The notes below the pieces were generated by a model that ran no database searches, was not told where the DNA came from, and saw nothing but the letters and a program-made list of their open reading frames with translations. A stretch of DNA of 64,000 bases from the NCBI GenBank assembly GCA_008692225.1, contig VICG01000001.1:2215001-2279000 (forward strand). Reading direction: 5' to 3'. Position numbers and translations under genes: made by a program. The stretch comes from Monilinia fructicola (lineage: Eukaryota; Ascomycota; Leotiomycetes; Helotiales; Sclerotiniaceae). This document shows positions 10,728 to 23,651 of the stretch, one piece after another (position 1 is the first letter of the stretch; every line of letters begins with the position of its first letter).

Positions 10728-11787
10728 TTTGGTGAGATTGTATTGTTCGCTTTCGGTTGATTAAGATATGGATTTGAGTTGCTCTTTAGTAAGAAGTTAT
10801 TGTTTGTGGTGCTTGTGTTGAATATGTGTGAAGTAGACGAAGATGATTGTTTTAGTGAAGTTCTAGCTGTATGGATGGTCATGTGCCGTACGGTGAGTCA
10901 AGTGAGTGATGTTGGATCTTGAACCATAGATTCAGAAATGTGCCATACTATGCATCAAGTGAGATCATTCGACTTTTGACGTGTAGGTTGAAGAATTGTG
11001 AGTCTTCGAAGTAAGTTTAATGTAGCATAAGTGATCTGAATGAATCGAAATCTCAAAACAAACTCAAGCAAAAGTTCAATGGGATAGATCGATGTTTTGA
11101 AATCGGGATCTGCAAACATTTATCAACTTTCAAAGTAGAGTTACCGATGCGTCTATTGGAATTTGGGATGGATAAAACAGTTTAGTAGAAATGAAAATGG
11201 CACGCATAGATCTTGTGTTGGTAGATGTAGCCAAGTATTGCTACCTTCTGAGATTGATTGTATTTCTGAAACCAAAGATAAATGATGATTTCAGGATACA
11301 ATGGGAAAAGTGAATAGGTAAAGATGAAAATCGTGTGTATTGGAGGTCATTTGCTCAAATTCCTAGACAGAATTTGAAAACTATAGTATCCAGTATTCAT
11401 ACTTGAATACCGGTGTAAAATGATGAAACAGTGAATAACAAGGCAGAAAACTTGCCATTGTACTGCCTCATGATTCCATACTGATTTCGCTCCCAAGTCA
11501 TAATTATGGTCCAATTCCTCAAAAATCAAGTCAACTTGCGGCACTGCAAAATCCAAGCCACCCGTGGTCTGCGAACACAAGAATAATCCTCTCACGTCTC
11601 AAGGTTTGCACATTGTCGAAGAAGTATTGTACCGGGAATTCATCGATCGTGTTATTGTGTGGTGAAGTATTTCCTTAGAATCCATTCATCCATATTCATC
11701 AAACGTACACCCAGCCCACAGCCGTAGCAAAGACCTGCATGAATGAAGAAAATCCCATTGCTCCCATCAACCGACCAAGACCAAAAT
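10728..11787. other. Intergenic between the Q/P-rich gene and RPS28
   Basis: Holds the likely promoter of the minus-strand gene ending at 9960 and the 3' flank of RPS28. Short frames at 10541-10882 and 11347-11595 (minus) lack coding features. Confidence 0.5.
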
Positions 11788-12167
11788 TTATCTCAATCTT
11801 CTAGCTTCACGCTCAGATTCGAGTAAGCAGAGAATGTCGTCTTCGCGGACTATTTGAAAATGTTAGCCTATAACCTCGATGGCTTCCTAGCCTTCTTCTC
11901 GATTTCGTTGTGTCGAATTGTAATTAGGAGGGAATAAATTATAATCGTAAAATCGTACCTGGGCCCTTGACGTTACGGATGATGGAACGGGTAGTGTCAT
12001 CCATGAACTCGACTCTAACTTGAGTAACACCTCCACGGGAACCTAGTTTTCATCAGAACTTTCTCCTCTCAATTCCGCAGATGTAGATTTTCCAATTTCG
12101 ACATACCGGTTCTGCCCAAAACACGGGTGACCTTTACGAGCTTGACGGGGACCTTTGATGCATCCAT
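11788..12167 (-). CDS. RPS28: 40S ribosomal protein eS28
   Basis: Exons on the minus strand are 12167-12107, 12042-11959 and 11849-11788, totalling 207 bases and 68 residues, the normal length for eS28. The start reads [20 protein letters not shown] and the middle [20 protein letters not shown]. The end reads [19 protein letters not shown], matching the eukaryotic S28 signature, including the invariant C-terminal [10 protein letters not shown]. Introns are 64 and 109 nt with GTATGT/CTAG and GTACGA/ATAG borders. The protein binds 18S rRNA in the small-subunit head near the mRNA exit channel. It is transcribed divergently from HIS1. All phases are consistent, so the annotation is secure. Confidence 0.97.
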
Positions 12168-12808
12168 TTTTGCGATCTGAGAATTGTTAGAGCTCGGAAA
12201 CCGTAGGTGAGCCTCCTTGGTAACTCACATAATTAATGCGCTTGGATTTTGGGATGTGGTTGTTAAATTGACTTGGGTCTTACTGGTCGACGTGAATTTG
12301 GTGATAATTTTTTGCCTGCTCTCCGTGCTTAGGGCAAGAGATTCTCGTTAAGAATCTTAGCGTCGAAATTGGACATATTTCGAGCTAAATTACATTTGGA
12401 CTAGTGCGTTAGAGGATACGCCGAACGCCGAAGGTAGAGCACCTTCCAGGTTGTTGTTTTATTTTACGTGGGGCAGATTGATGGAAGTTGAGTAACTTTT
12501 TTTATTATATGGAGTTTGTGTCAATGGACTAGAACTACGAGTCATATTGAAAAGTGAAGTTGTGTCTTTCTTACACGTATCTTCCACTCCCACTCCCACT
12601 CCCACTTCCACTTCTACTCTTGTCACTCTGTGGCCGGCTTGCTTCAAATTTCTGCCAGTTTAGCCATCCCATAGCATACATTTCTCATCATCCACGATCA
12701 CACAACATCCTCTGCTTCTGCTTGTGATTCGAGTGAAAACCCCGCAATCGGAGTGAAGACATCTTTCCATTGTACAGAGAGGCTTTGTTATTCCACGTCC
12801 TCAACAAA
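12168..12808. promoter_or_regulatory. Shared divergent promoter of RPS28 and HIS1
   Basis: A 641-bp spacer separates the two start codons. It contains no open frame of interest. The segment 12168-12300 presumably carries the RPS28 leader and may hide a 5' UTR intron, common in fungal ribosomal protein genes. A Gcn4/CPC-1 half-site lies at 12539-12544, and a CCCACT microrepeat at about 12582-12608. Confidence 0.5.
12539..12544 (-). promoter_or_regulatory. Candidate Gcn4/CPC-1 site (TGACTC)
   Basis: GAGTCA on the plus strand, that is TGACTC on the minus strand, 265 bp upstream of the HIS1 ATG. TGACTC is the core of the general amino-acid control element bound by Gcn4/CPC-1/CpcA, which regulates histidine genes in fungi. 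A single 6-mer is weak evidence. Confidence 0.35.
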
Positions 12809-14121
12809 ATGGATCTTGTGAATCAGTAAGAGTTGCCCCTCTCATAGTTTTCATGCCTTTTGGATTGCCATTGGAGTATATATAAAGGACGTGAAGTTAT
12901 CATTTTACAGCTTTTATATATAACACTCGAACAACTACTACTGTTTTAAAACCTGCAATGAAGGTTCTCGAGGGGTTACATATTGCGAATCATGAAGATA
13001 CTGAAGAATTTCCATCTTTTGCTAACAATCTTAAAAGCCTAGAAGGTAGATTACTGTTCGCAGTACCAAAAAGTGAGTTACGATACAACTCCGGTCGAAC
13101 CCTATGCTCGAGACGGATAGCTGATAAAACTGCTAGAGGGAAGATTATTACAGGCAGCACTCAATCTCCTTGAAGGTGCAGATATTCAGTTTCGACGCGA
13201 ATCAAGACTCGACATTGCATTGGTTAAAAATTTACCAATTGCGCTCGTCTTCCTCCCTGCTGCCGATATTCCTACGTTTGTTGGTGAAGGTCGGGTAGAT
13301 CTCGGTATTACTGGACGAGACACAGTCGCAGAACATGCCACAGGAGTCGAAACCGAGAAGAGAGTGAAGTCAGAGTCAGGAACTACAACTCCAGTGGAAG
13401 ATGCCAAGGAAGAAGGATGTGTTGAGGTAATGGATTTGGGCTTTGGTGCTTGCAAGTTACAAGTACAAGTACCAGAGAAGGGACCATATGCCAAGCCATC
13501 AGACCTGATCGGAAAAAACATCGGTACCAGTTTTGTTAGCTTATCTGAGGAATTCTTCCGCGCGTTGGAGGCAGAGGCAGATGGCGATGCCAAGACCGGG
13601 CGCAAGCTGAAGACCAAGATCATCGAGCTAAGCGGAAGTGTTGAGGCTGCATGTGCTCTTGGAGTTGCTGACGGAATTGTTGATCTTGTTGGTGAGTAGA
13701 AGGGGTGATTGATTTCGCGAAATCTATACTAATAACTTGATCAGAATCTGGCGAGACGATGAAAGCAGCAGGTTTGAAGGCCATCGATACTGTTGTCTCG
13801 AGTACAGCAATTCTCGTAAAATCCAAAAACCCCTCCAACCCAGCACTGGTAGAGCTCATTGCTTCTCGCATTCGAGGTGTTATTACCGCACAAAAATACG
13901 TCTTGTGTCAATATAACGTTCAACGAACCGCCCTTGCAGAAGCAGTGAAAATTACACCTGGAAAACGAGCACCAACGATCAATGCCCTCGAGGAAGAAGG
14001 TTGGGTAGCTGTTAGTTCAATGGTTGAAAAGAAGAAGATTGCTGTAGTTATGGATGAATTGACGGCGGTGGGAGCAACAGATATCTTGATTCTCGATATT
14101 GCAAATACGAGAGCCGGCTGA
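12809..14121 (+). CDS. HIS1: ATP phosphoribosyltransferase, first enzyme of histidine synthesis
   Basis: Exons are 12809-12825, 13038-13072, 13137-13691 and 13745-14121, giving 984 bases and 327 residues. The tiny first exon encodes MDLVNH, which joins to LEGRLLFAVPKKGRL, the family N-terminus; this fixes the first two introns (212 and 64 nt). The catalytic domain follows: EGADIQFRRESRLDIALVKN, LVFLPAADIPTFVGEGRVDL and GITGRD. An acidic insertion (about 30 residues around KRVKSESGTTTPVEDAKEEG) is seen in fungal enzymes. The PRPP/phosphate-binding region and the C-terminal regulatory ACT-like domain (exon 4, TVVSSTAILVKSKNP and onward) are complete. The enzyme condenses ATP with PRPP in the cytosol and is feedback-inhibited by histidine. 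It is divergent from RPS28, with a possible CPC-1 site upstream. No frame problems. Confidence 0.97.
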
Positions 14122-15874
14122 GGATAGATGAAAGTTTCAGATATAAGATGAACATTTTGATGAGGAATGATATTCTCAATACTGGTGGGGGATCAGAGGA
14201 TAAAAGATACCCATTTGGATCAAATTAAGCGTTGAAGGAAGGCTTGGAGACTTGATATATTTTTGAATTGGAATTTCGGGGTGGAAGACGCATACGGCAG
14301 GGAAATTCACGAATGTGGGATGGATGGATAGAAAAAAATATAACAAATTTTTGATGAAATATTCATGCTTCAAGATTCCAAGCCCTTTCAACGTATAAAG
14401 GCAAACGAATCTGTTTTGTCGTTATAAATGATCCATATTAGCACATCTTTGGATCTTTGCCAGACTCTAAAACATCTGATTGGTGGACCTTTTATTTTAT
14501 TCTCCTTACCTCAACTGCTTTAGTCTTATTTACAAACAAGCCAACTTCATTATCCAGTCAAAGAGGCAGCATCGCTTCCTTGGTGACTATTCCCATCTCC
14601 TTGAAGTTATGCGGCAAGTCAAGGACTATGGGTGAAGCAGCCAGGTGAGAATAAACCTATGTTCTCGTGATTAAACATTTTAAATCGTCGCCGCCCATCT
14701 GTAGATTCATCCCTACTGTAAAAGAGAACTCGAAATGGTGGAGAAGGAGAGGACTGGAAGTGGATTTGGATGTAGGTGGTTCTGGTGGAAGGGTGTGGCA
14801 TTGTTTAAGATTTTGATGGGGATTTTGATCCTAGATGTGAAAGAAAATATTCAAGGGGTGAGAAGCGAGCTCAGCTAAAAGTAAAAAGGGGCGAGACTTC
14901 GAAGGCCATGCAGATTTAGCTTATTACCATTTGAACATCATGCCAAACGAAACAGAATTATGAGATGCGAATATGAATATCGACAAAAGAAAAACAACGC
15001 ATTTAGATTTGTATGTTGGATAACCGCTGGGTACCATTACTTTACGCAAATGAGGCGATATTGAAGTTCATCGGTGCCTATGCACTGCCCGTGGTGGAGG
15101 ATATATCCCCTTCGAATTTTGGGCGAGAAAGTAAATACTGGACTTGCATATTAGGAATATGGTAAAGAACCAAAACATCTATCTATGCAAAAATCTCTAC
15201 TGTACTTCGAGAAAAGGAGGCCACCCAGCTTTGTGCCAAAAGGCTACCGAAGGCATTCTATTCAAGAATCAGAGTTCAGATATCCATGGATGAGGTAACC
15301 CTACTCATATTGAGAATTGGGGAGAGTGAGACCGTAATCCCCTTGCCAGTTCATATCTCAAAGTCTCTTTCGCATTTGAAATATGTTATTTTTCGAGTCA
15401 TCTTATGCATCGCAAGTGTGAGGTGAGCGAGTATGAGTCAACAATATTGTTTTTTATGAGTCTTGATTGACAAATTTAATTATCCGAGGGGATCAAAGGG
15501 ACGCTAAACTTATCTGCTGCTAACGTTGATTGAGATCTCATGGATTGATCGCCACATAAAGTCAGCCTTGCTTTCCCCTCTGCCGGTGCTTCTTCCATCT
15601 CTCATACTCGTACATACAACAAAAACTTCTGCCAAACTTTACAACATTTGAATTTTTTTCTGATTCTTTTCATTCTTTTCTTGTTTGAAGTCGCCATATT
15701 TTTGAGGCGCAACTACTTTTTTACGAGCAACATCATATTCTGTATCTTTTGAAAGTTTACATTGCGTCACAGCGAACAAAAAATAACGACCCCGCCACCA
15801 ATCAGCAAACGGTTTTACCAAACTAAAAGATAGACATTCCAGATACCATCCTCGAATTTGTACATTCTTGTATA
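14122..15874. other. Intergenic between HIS1 and FAP1 gene
   Basis: No supported gene on either strand. Only short frames without domain or intron logic. The last 300 bp presumably hold the FAP1 promoter and leader. Confidence 0.55.
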
Positions 15875-18800
15875 ATGGCTACGGTAGAGTCATCTCCAGC
15901 TTCTGGTTCCAATCGTCCTCCTCGGCAGCGCACTCGCCGCCCAAGAAGGGGTGGCCATCGGAATGCTGGACCTGCGCCAGCAGACTCAAACGCAGACACA
16001 AATCTAAACGCAAACGTTACCCCAGATGCAGCGGCACAAGCATCGAATGGCCCCATAGCTGTGGGGCAAGCCAGACCGGTGCCACTGCCAGGCACAGATT
16101 CTTCCAACCTATCGAATTCGCGGAATGCGAACACGAACAATAGAGGAAGTCAAGGTAGAAGAGGCGATGGCAGAAGAGGTGGACTTGGACGAGGTGGACG
16201 TAGAGGCGGTCCTCGTGGGCAGACTATGACTAATGGAAGGGTTTTTGGAGGGCAACTTACTTCGAATTCTCATTCTGGTCCTGCGTCTGACGCTGGCTCT
16301 TTGGCGGGAGATGCTCCATCATTCGTCCCTGGACAACATATTGCCACTCGACCTGGATTCCATCGAGCTCCACGCGCACGTCGAATGTCAAAGTCGCAAG
16401 CTCCAGATCTTGCCACTCGAACACACGAAGATATCACGAATGGCCAATATGAGTGCGTGATTTGCACAAACGAAGTTTTGCCCAATTCTAAAATATGGAC
16501 GTGCAAGACTTGTTGGTCGGTTCTACATCTGTCATGTGTCAAAAAGTGGTCGAAGAACGAGGTATCTACGCACCAACAGAGAGCGGTTGAAAACGGAGAA
16601 TTGCCACCACCTAGGCAATGGAGATGTCCCGGCTGCAACTTGCCCAAAGAAGATATCCCAATATCGTATACTTGTTGGTGTGAAAAGGAAGTCGAGCCAC
16701 GTTCAGAAGCTGGATTACCACCACATTCATGTGGTCAGACTTGTTCAAAGAAACGTCTTGGACAGTGCCCGCATCCGTGTGATCTTATTTGCCATGCCGG
16801 GCCTTGTCCACCTTGCCCTCATATGGGACCCTCTCTTCCTTGTTTTTGCGGCAAGGAGACAGTTTCAAGAAAATGTTTAGATACAAAATACGAGAGCGGA
16901 TGGGGCTGTGGACAAATTTGTGATGATGTACTTCCTTGCGGAGAACATAGCTGTGAACGAAGCTGTCATGAGGGCCTCTGTGGCAGCTGCGAAGTTCCTA
17001 TTGAATCTACATGCTACTGTGGTAAAGTTGAAAAAACTTTACCTTGCTCGGAGCGCGATGAAGAGCGCGAAAGTCAAGCACCAGCCAATATACTTAGAGG
17101 TGAAGATCCAGCCATACGGACATGGATTGGCTCTTTCGATTGTGGTTCTGAGTGCCGCAGATCTTATGATTGCGGTCAACCAGATCATTATTGTGAGAAG
17201 CGATGCCACCCTCAGGATATTTCACCAGCACACTGCCCATTTTCGCCTGATGTCGTTACGACTTGTCCCTGTGGCAAAACATCAATTTCTGAACTTCTTA
17301 AAACCCCCCGGATTGATTGTACACAGCATATCCCTCACTGCCAAGAAAAATGCGAATTGCCGTTGAAGTGCGGACATAACTGCTCGGGAATTTGTCATGA
17401 AGGAGAGTGTCGGCCATGCTTTCAGTCGGTATTGATCACATGTCGCTGCGGCAGGACAACCTCAAATACTATGTGTCATCAAGGGACAGACGAAAAGCCT
17501 CAATGTCCTCGAGTATGTCGATCAACATTGAACTGTGGAAGACATGAATGTGGTGAGCGATGTTGTTCTGGAGAGAAGAAAGCAAGTGAACGACAAGCCG
17601 CAAAACGGAAGCATCGCAACTTGAATTCTCCACCTTTGGAAGAGAATATTGAGGCTGAGCACATTTGTCTTAAAGTCTGTGGGCGCCCTCTCAAATGTGG
17701 GAACCACGCTTGCGCAGAACTTTGCCACAAGGGCCCTTGTCGATCATGCCGTGAAGCTATCTTTGATGAAATTAGCTGTGCTTGTGGCCGTACCGTTCTG
17801 CAACCACCAATGCCCTGCGGCACAAAGCCCCCTGAATGCCGTTTTGATTGTACAAGACAAAGAACCTGTGGTCATCCACAGACCAAGCATCAATGTCACC
17901 TCGATACTGAACCATGTCCGAAATGTCCGTTCCTTGTAGAGAAGCCCTGTATCTGTGGCAAACGAACCTTGAAAAACATTCCTTGTTGGTTTACTGAAGT
18001 TCGATGCGGCTTGCCGTGCGGGAAAAAGTTAAAATGTGGAATACATTATTGTCAGAGTCCTCTGCCACCGGTCTGGGCAATGCGAAGATGCCACTTCGCA
18101 ATGTCATCAACCATGCGGAAGGCAGAAAAGCGTTTGCGACCACACTTGTACTGACGCCTGTCATGCACCTTATCCGTGTAAAGAGACTACACCTTGTCAG
18201 GGCAAGACGTTTATTACATGCGAATGCCAGCATCAGAAACAAGCGGTTAAATGTCTTGCCTCAAAAACTAGCGAGGGCAATTCAAAAAAGACATTGGACT
18301 GCAACGACGAGTGTCTTAAGGTCCAACGCAACGCAAAACTTGCTGCTGCATTGAACATTGACCCAAGTACCCACACTGACGATCACATTCCATACTCGCA
18401 ACAGACGTTGGATATGGTCAGAGACATGCTCAAATTTTGTCAAACCTACGAGCGCGAATTCCGTGTTTTCGCGGCCGATACGTCAGAAAAGAGATTGAGG
18501 TTCAAGCCGATGCCAGCTCATCAGAGAGCATTCCTGCACTCCCTAGCGGAAGACTATGGATTTGATAGCGAGAGCCAAGATCCAGAGCCACACCGTCATG
18601 TTTCCATCTTCAAAACACCACGTTTCGTGTCAGCACCATTGAAGACTTTAGCGCAGTGTGTTAAAGTAAAACCAGTAGTTGTTACAGAAGCCGCACCTTC
18701 TTCAAAAGGGCTAGTTTGCTACAGCTGAACCCTTCAACGCGTTCTTATTGTCGAACCCCAGGTTTGGCCTAACTATTGATGAGATACACACCGACCTCTC

Positions 18801-19218
18801 TCCCGAATTCGCCAATGCTAATCTCGACTTTGACGTGTCTTTCCTACCTTCCAGCGAAGTTGTTCTTCGTGCAAAACCGTCCGAGAACTGGCACACAAAA
18901 GTCGAATCGGCGTTAAATGCAATTCAGCATGGCATCAGGAAAAAGGTTAAAGCTCTTGAATTGGCATCTACTGTTGTCCTCTGCAGTGTGGATTCAAGTT
19001 TGAATGTGGTTAGGAGAGAAGACGACCATTTGGGTGGTGGATGGAGTCAAGTGGCCAAAGGTGCAAGCGGAGGTAAAGCTCCAGTAAGGCCCGACATAGG
19101 TGTCAAGAGCAGTTTCACCGTTTTGGGAAACAGAGCTTTGGCGAAGAAGAAGAAAACAGAACAAGAACAGGATGCAGTAGATGATTGGGAAAAAGAAGTG
19201 GAAGCTTGGGATACCTGA
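15875..19218 (+). CDS. fap1: NFX1-type zinc-finger protein (FAP1 family), two frame breaks
   Basis: An intronless gene of about 1113 residues after correcting two single-base insertions (3344 - 2 = 3342 bases). In order: a disordered N-terminus with an RGG-like patch near residues 90-115 (GRRGDGRRGGLGRGGRRGG), and a RING-CH-type finger near 190-255 starting YECVICTNEVLPNSKIWTC. A long series of NFX1 zinc fingers (patterns such as CGEHSCERSCHEGLCGSC and CGHNCSGICHEGECRPC) follows up to about residue 800. An R3H nucleic-acid-binding domain comes next (after SQQTLDMVRDMLKFCQTYER), then a conserved tail ending in DDWEKEVEAW. Yeast FAP1 binds the FKBP12 prolyl isomerase and gives rapamycin resistance when overexpressed; human NFX1 is a RING E3 and transcriptional repressor. 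The frame breaks at about 18056-18060 (extra C) and 18715-18717 (extra T) would otherwise truncate the protein at 18154. Confidence 0.88.
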
Positions 19219-22200
19219 GGTGAATCATACAAGGATCATGGATATTCCTCACATGTGTGTGTTTAATGACATTATTGTGCAATTAATTTCTCATCATATA
19301 TCTGGCGATAACCCTTTCGCCATCTTCCATTTCTTTCCAAAATAAATTTGAGCACAATTTCGGTACCGGTCTCTTTTTTTGGTACTTCTTCATCAGCGTA
19401 TAGCCTTACTGCTTTCATCGATACACTCAATTTCAAATATGGAAATCGCATTTCTTGGATGTTGATCGATTGTTAGTGAGCAAACTACCAATCGGCTATT
19501 TTTGAGTTTACATTTACGAAAGCAGGTGTTGGATGCGCTGTTTGAATGCAATATGAAATGTGAAGATATCGCAAAGTCTGGTACGTAGTATAGGGTTGGG
19601 AATACCGCCACAATCTGCAGATTTGGTATTGAATCGGTCATCGTTTTTCTGGCTCCTTTCAGAACCCCTTGGCTCGTGGACGTGGTAAGTTTTCATGCCA
19701 GTGCGAGTGGATGAGAAAGTATGCTGGGGGCGTGAAGAGGCACATCATTGTTTACGAAAAAAGACGTTAGCAAAGGCCTGTTGCTGTCGTTTCAATTCAT
19801 CCGCTTGAATTCAAAGTCACAGCTCTGTTCTTACGGTAGGCGATCCCTAACCTGCAAATGCAGTATTTCAAGTTCACATTCACATTCCCATTCCCATTCA
19901 CCTTCGCCATCTTGTTATCTATTCCACCTAGTACAGCATCCTCACCCCAACTTCTGCACGGACAGACGAACTCTTTCCCAAGAAAACCTACATAGCCCAA
20001 TACTTTCAAATAGGAAGCCTATGATGAATTAAAAATATTTAATTATCAATTAAGTACCCCAGAAATCTCTCCTGGATGGCTCATCAAACTTTGACTGCAA
20101 CACTCCCATATTTATATATATGTCTTTTCGTTAAATTTTCCATTGATATTACGATGATATATCATGGTCCTTGACTGTGAAAAGGGTTCAGCAAGGCGTC
20201 TTTTTCTTTACCAGTGCCATCTCATAGGCCATTATAAATGACGGACGCTGGCACGACCTGTGTCAAGCTCCATGGAGTTTTTTCCTCGACACTCAAAGTA
20301 ATTTTACAACCACAATATCGTTCATTGGCCCAGGAAAATGTCGCAGTATACCTAGATATTGAATGACTAGCCAGATCTAGATGCTACTAGTATGGGCACC
20401 TCCAATTCCAACCGCCAAAGACGTCAAAGCCCCCCCCCCCCCGGCAATCAAGATAGAGTTGGATTCAACTACAACAAAAGAGAATTTTTTCTTAAGCGGG
20501 CACGTCTAGTAGAGAGAGATTTTGGCTGTATATAGAGTGTCAATACTTTGAACTCTGCCACAAATAAATCTAGTCTTGAACTCTCAATTCCCAGTAGCCA
20601 TGTATTTGGCAAAGCTCTAGCAAGTTCTGAGCGATTGAAATACCAGAAGATTGAAATAGAAGATGTCATTAAGATACAATCGTCGAGAAAGTTATTGCAA
20701 TAAAGTACGTGTATGAAAAGATAGACAATGTATGAAGAACTGTAAACTCATGCTGGCCAGGATTTATTTTCGCCATTCAAGGAAACGGTACCGCTTCTCC
20801 GGCTTCAGTATGACCCCCACAAAGAGTGAATGAACCAAAAGTAAATGTAGTGTATGTGAAGCGATTACCCACGCTAGTAGTACAAACGGGATGAGTTGCA
20901 GATGGCTGAAGAATCTAGCCCGAGCGGTACGGACAGTACGCATGTCACGCCGGACAAAATTTGGCCGGTAATGATCCACGAATCTAGTCCTAGATGCTTG
21001 GTAGTACCAGAAACACATACCGTCGTTATTTTCGAATCATCAGGCACTGGGTGACCTTCCCGTGTCCGTAAGATGACCGGACCTATTGGCAAGCTCGGGG
21101 AAGACCCGTGCCGGTACCTAGTGCAACGTGGGTATGAGCTGCATTAAGGCAACAATCTTGGGCTAGGGAATAGAACTGGCGGGAAATAAATTTCATCTAC
21201 TGGTCCGATAAACGGTCGGATGTAAGGGCTTGAATTTGAGAGCGCCCATACGACGAAGCTATTTTCACATATTGAGAACGTTAGACCCCGCTTCTTGGTG
21301 TGATGGAAAAGACGCGATGGTTGGACAACTTTTCAAATGAAGCTGTTAACCACTGCGCATATGGAATGATCGCTATGCGGTGTGGTTAGCTTGATCAAAA
21401 GTTGTGTGCTGGTAAAACTCATCACTAAGGTTAAGGTCCACGTGCCATCGTACCTCTTGTGTGTTCGGACGCATCTGAAAGCTGTCTACAAGGGAGACTG
21501 TATTGGATGTATCCCGCGTTGATGAAATGAATTGTATGGATCTGCGACCCCACCCTGGAAGACACAACTCTGAGCTTCTAGATTAAGATGATTCGTAGGG
21601 ATTATTAAGATGCATTACCGGCCTTGGAAATCTGGATCCGCGCTGCTTAAACGTCCCAAAGGGTAATAACGAAGAGGCTGTCTCCCGTGCCGGGTGCTTG
21701 GCGAATCATAGTTGGCAGATAGAGGCAGCCGAGGGAAAAGTGTTAAAAATCATCCCACGGGAGTCACCTCGAAGGGGCTGTATCGTATTATTCTCGACGA
21801 TAGTCCATTTCGACACCACTTCGTGAGTGAAACCGTTTCGAATGCCGAGGTTGGTGCAACTGTACAGTGTACATGCTTCAAAATTCATTTCGCACTGAAT
21901 GATCAACCGACTGTAAGATCTTGCATCGTGGTCCCATTCAATCATTGGTATGATGAATGCATTATGTATCAGGTATCACCGCAGATATTAAAGAAGCCTG
22001 GAGACGACAGCGTGGTCTGATGGTACGTTGATGATGTCGTCTATCGATGCCCAGTTGCTGGTTCTCGTAGAGCTATTATGTAATTTGGCCTCTTAGATAT
22101 GATAAATCTCGTCAAAGCTTGATATCTCGTGATCATAAAAGCAACTGGTTCAAGGTTTGACTTGGAAAGCTGGAAGTTGATGTCATGTGTGCCAAGATAT

Positions 22201-23651
22201 CATTCAAAACCCTAGATTCTCGTTGGCTCGCCGCCCAACTATGGTTGATCCATTCCTCACCCCCACGTCCTTTATTGAAATCTTGACAAGAAAAGAAACG
22301 GCTATCCTAAAATGTTACCGACACCATGACCCTGGATTCTTGGGTCAGCTAAGCCGTCTGAGGAATGATCTTACAATGCCAGGGCCATCAACCCCGCGCA
22401 TTCCAAGGAAAGAGGTCACTATACCGTATCAGCAGACGATTGAACATGCAGCAACAAGTACGAGTCGACGAAAGATCAATATCTGTAGGTACGCTCATAA
22501 ACATGAAGCACCTGTAGGAAAGACAGACCAGCCTACAGCCTACAGGCATGATTTTCTCAGCCAGTGTGAAAGCGTGTCAGAAGAAAAAGTTCAGCTCTGG
22601 ATATTGTGGTGTGGTTGATGCTGAGTGAGACTACTCTGAACATGCTTCGCCTGCACCTTTGTCTCGCACGTCAATTAAGATCCATGAGTTGCTCCCGGCC
22701 AAACCAGTTGCAAATTTATTATAAAATTGTACTCGGGGAGGTAAAGGGCCTCCTAGGGCTGTTAAATGGACTAGGAACTGAGTATAACAACAGGTTATTG
22801 GATAAATTCTGTATTTGTAGAAAGTGTCATGTATGAGGTGAGGTCGTCTAGGAAAAGGCAAACAGCCCGACATGTAATGGAATACGGGGCGAAGAGATTG
22901 CACTTTCCCCTTTTATTACATTTCATCTCTTGGCAATCAGACCGTACCGAGATAGGTTCCATTCCCGCTCTCTATTGAAAACTGAACTTGATGCAACGTC
23001 GTCGATGATCATTCGTCAAAAATAAAGGTTGCAGCACATCGATGATTGGGACGCCATTAATAAGCCACTAATATCGATGTAAAGAGCTCCATCTTAATTC
23101 TAGATACATGATTGGTCGGACAATGAAGGGGCTACTTGCCACCCGTCTCCTGCTATTCCATTATTTCATGCCGTCGTCGACTTCACGATGCCTCCCTTTA
23201 CCAGCAAACAAGTCTAGTGTACCCCCTCCACGCTCCACAATCTCTCATCTTGCATTTGTATCTCTCTTAACCTCCTCACCGTTTACTAATATGACAGAGC
23301 ATATAAGCCGAGCCACGAGGTCCGACTCCTTGAAAACTCCTACCCCCACATTATGCGACAAACGAAGGGCCCCGTATACGCCACCACCTGGAAATAACGA
23401 AAAAACAATATTTAATATCAAGCTGTTGCCCACTCGAAGGTTGCTGACAATACCATCTCAATAACTTTGCCTTCTTGTTTTTTTTTTTCCTTTTTGGCCT
23501 TCCTTCGCTTAGTCCTGCCTTGTCTTAGACTTGCCTTCTAAGACAGAATCCAGCTTGAAGCCTTGTATTTCAAGCTTTCAGCACTTGTTATCTCTCTCTT
23601 AAATTTCCAAGGTTATTTCATTACGAACAAGTTGAATATTTCATATTCACC
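19219..23651. other. 4.4-kb intergenic region, no supported gene
   Basis: Base composition is mixed and less AT-rich than 4650-6292. Open frames of 60-143 codons occur (for example 21712-22020 and 22187-22618 on plus), but none shows a family motif, intron pattern or coherent composition. A C11 run lies near 20431. A decayed gene or transposon cannot be excluded in 20900-22600. Confidence 0.45.

Noticed and set aside
22187..22618. 143-codon plus-strand open frame
   Set aside because: No recognisable motif, no consistent codon composition and no neighbouring exons.
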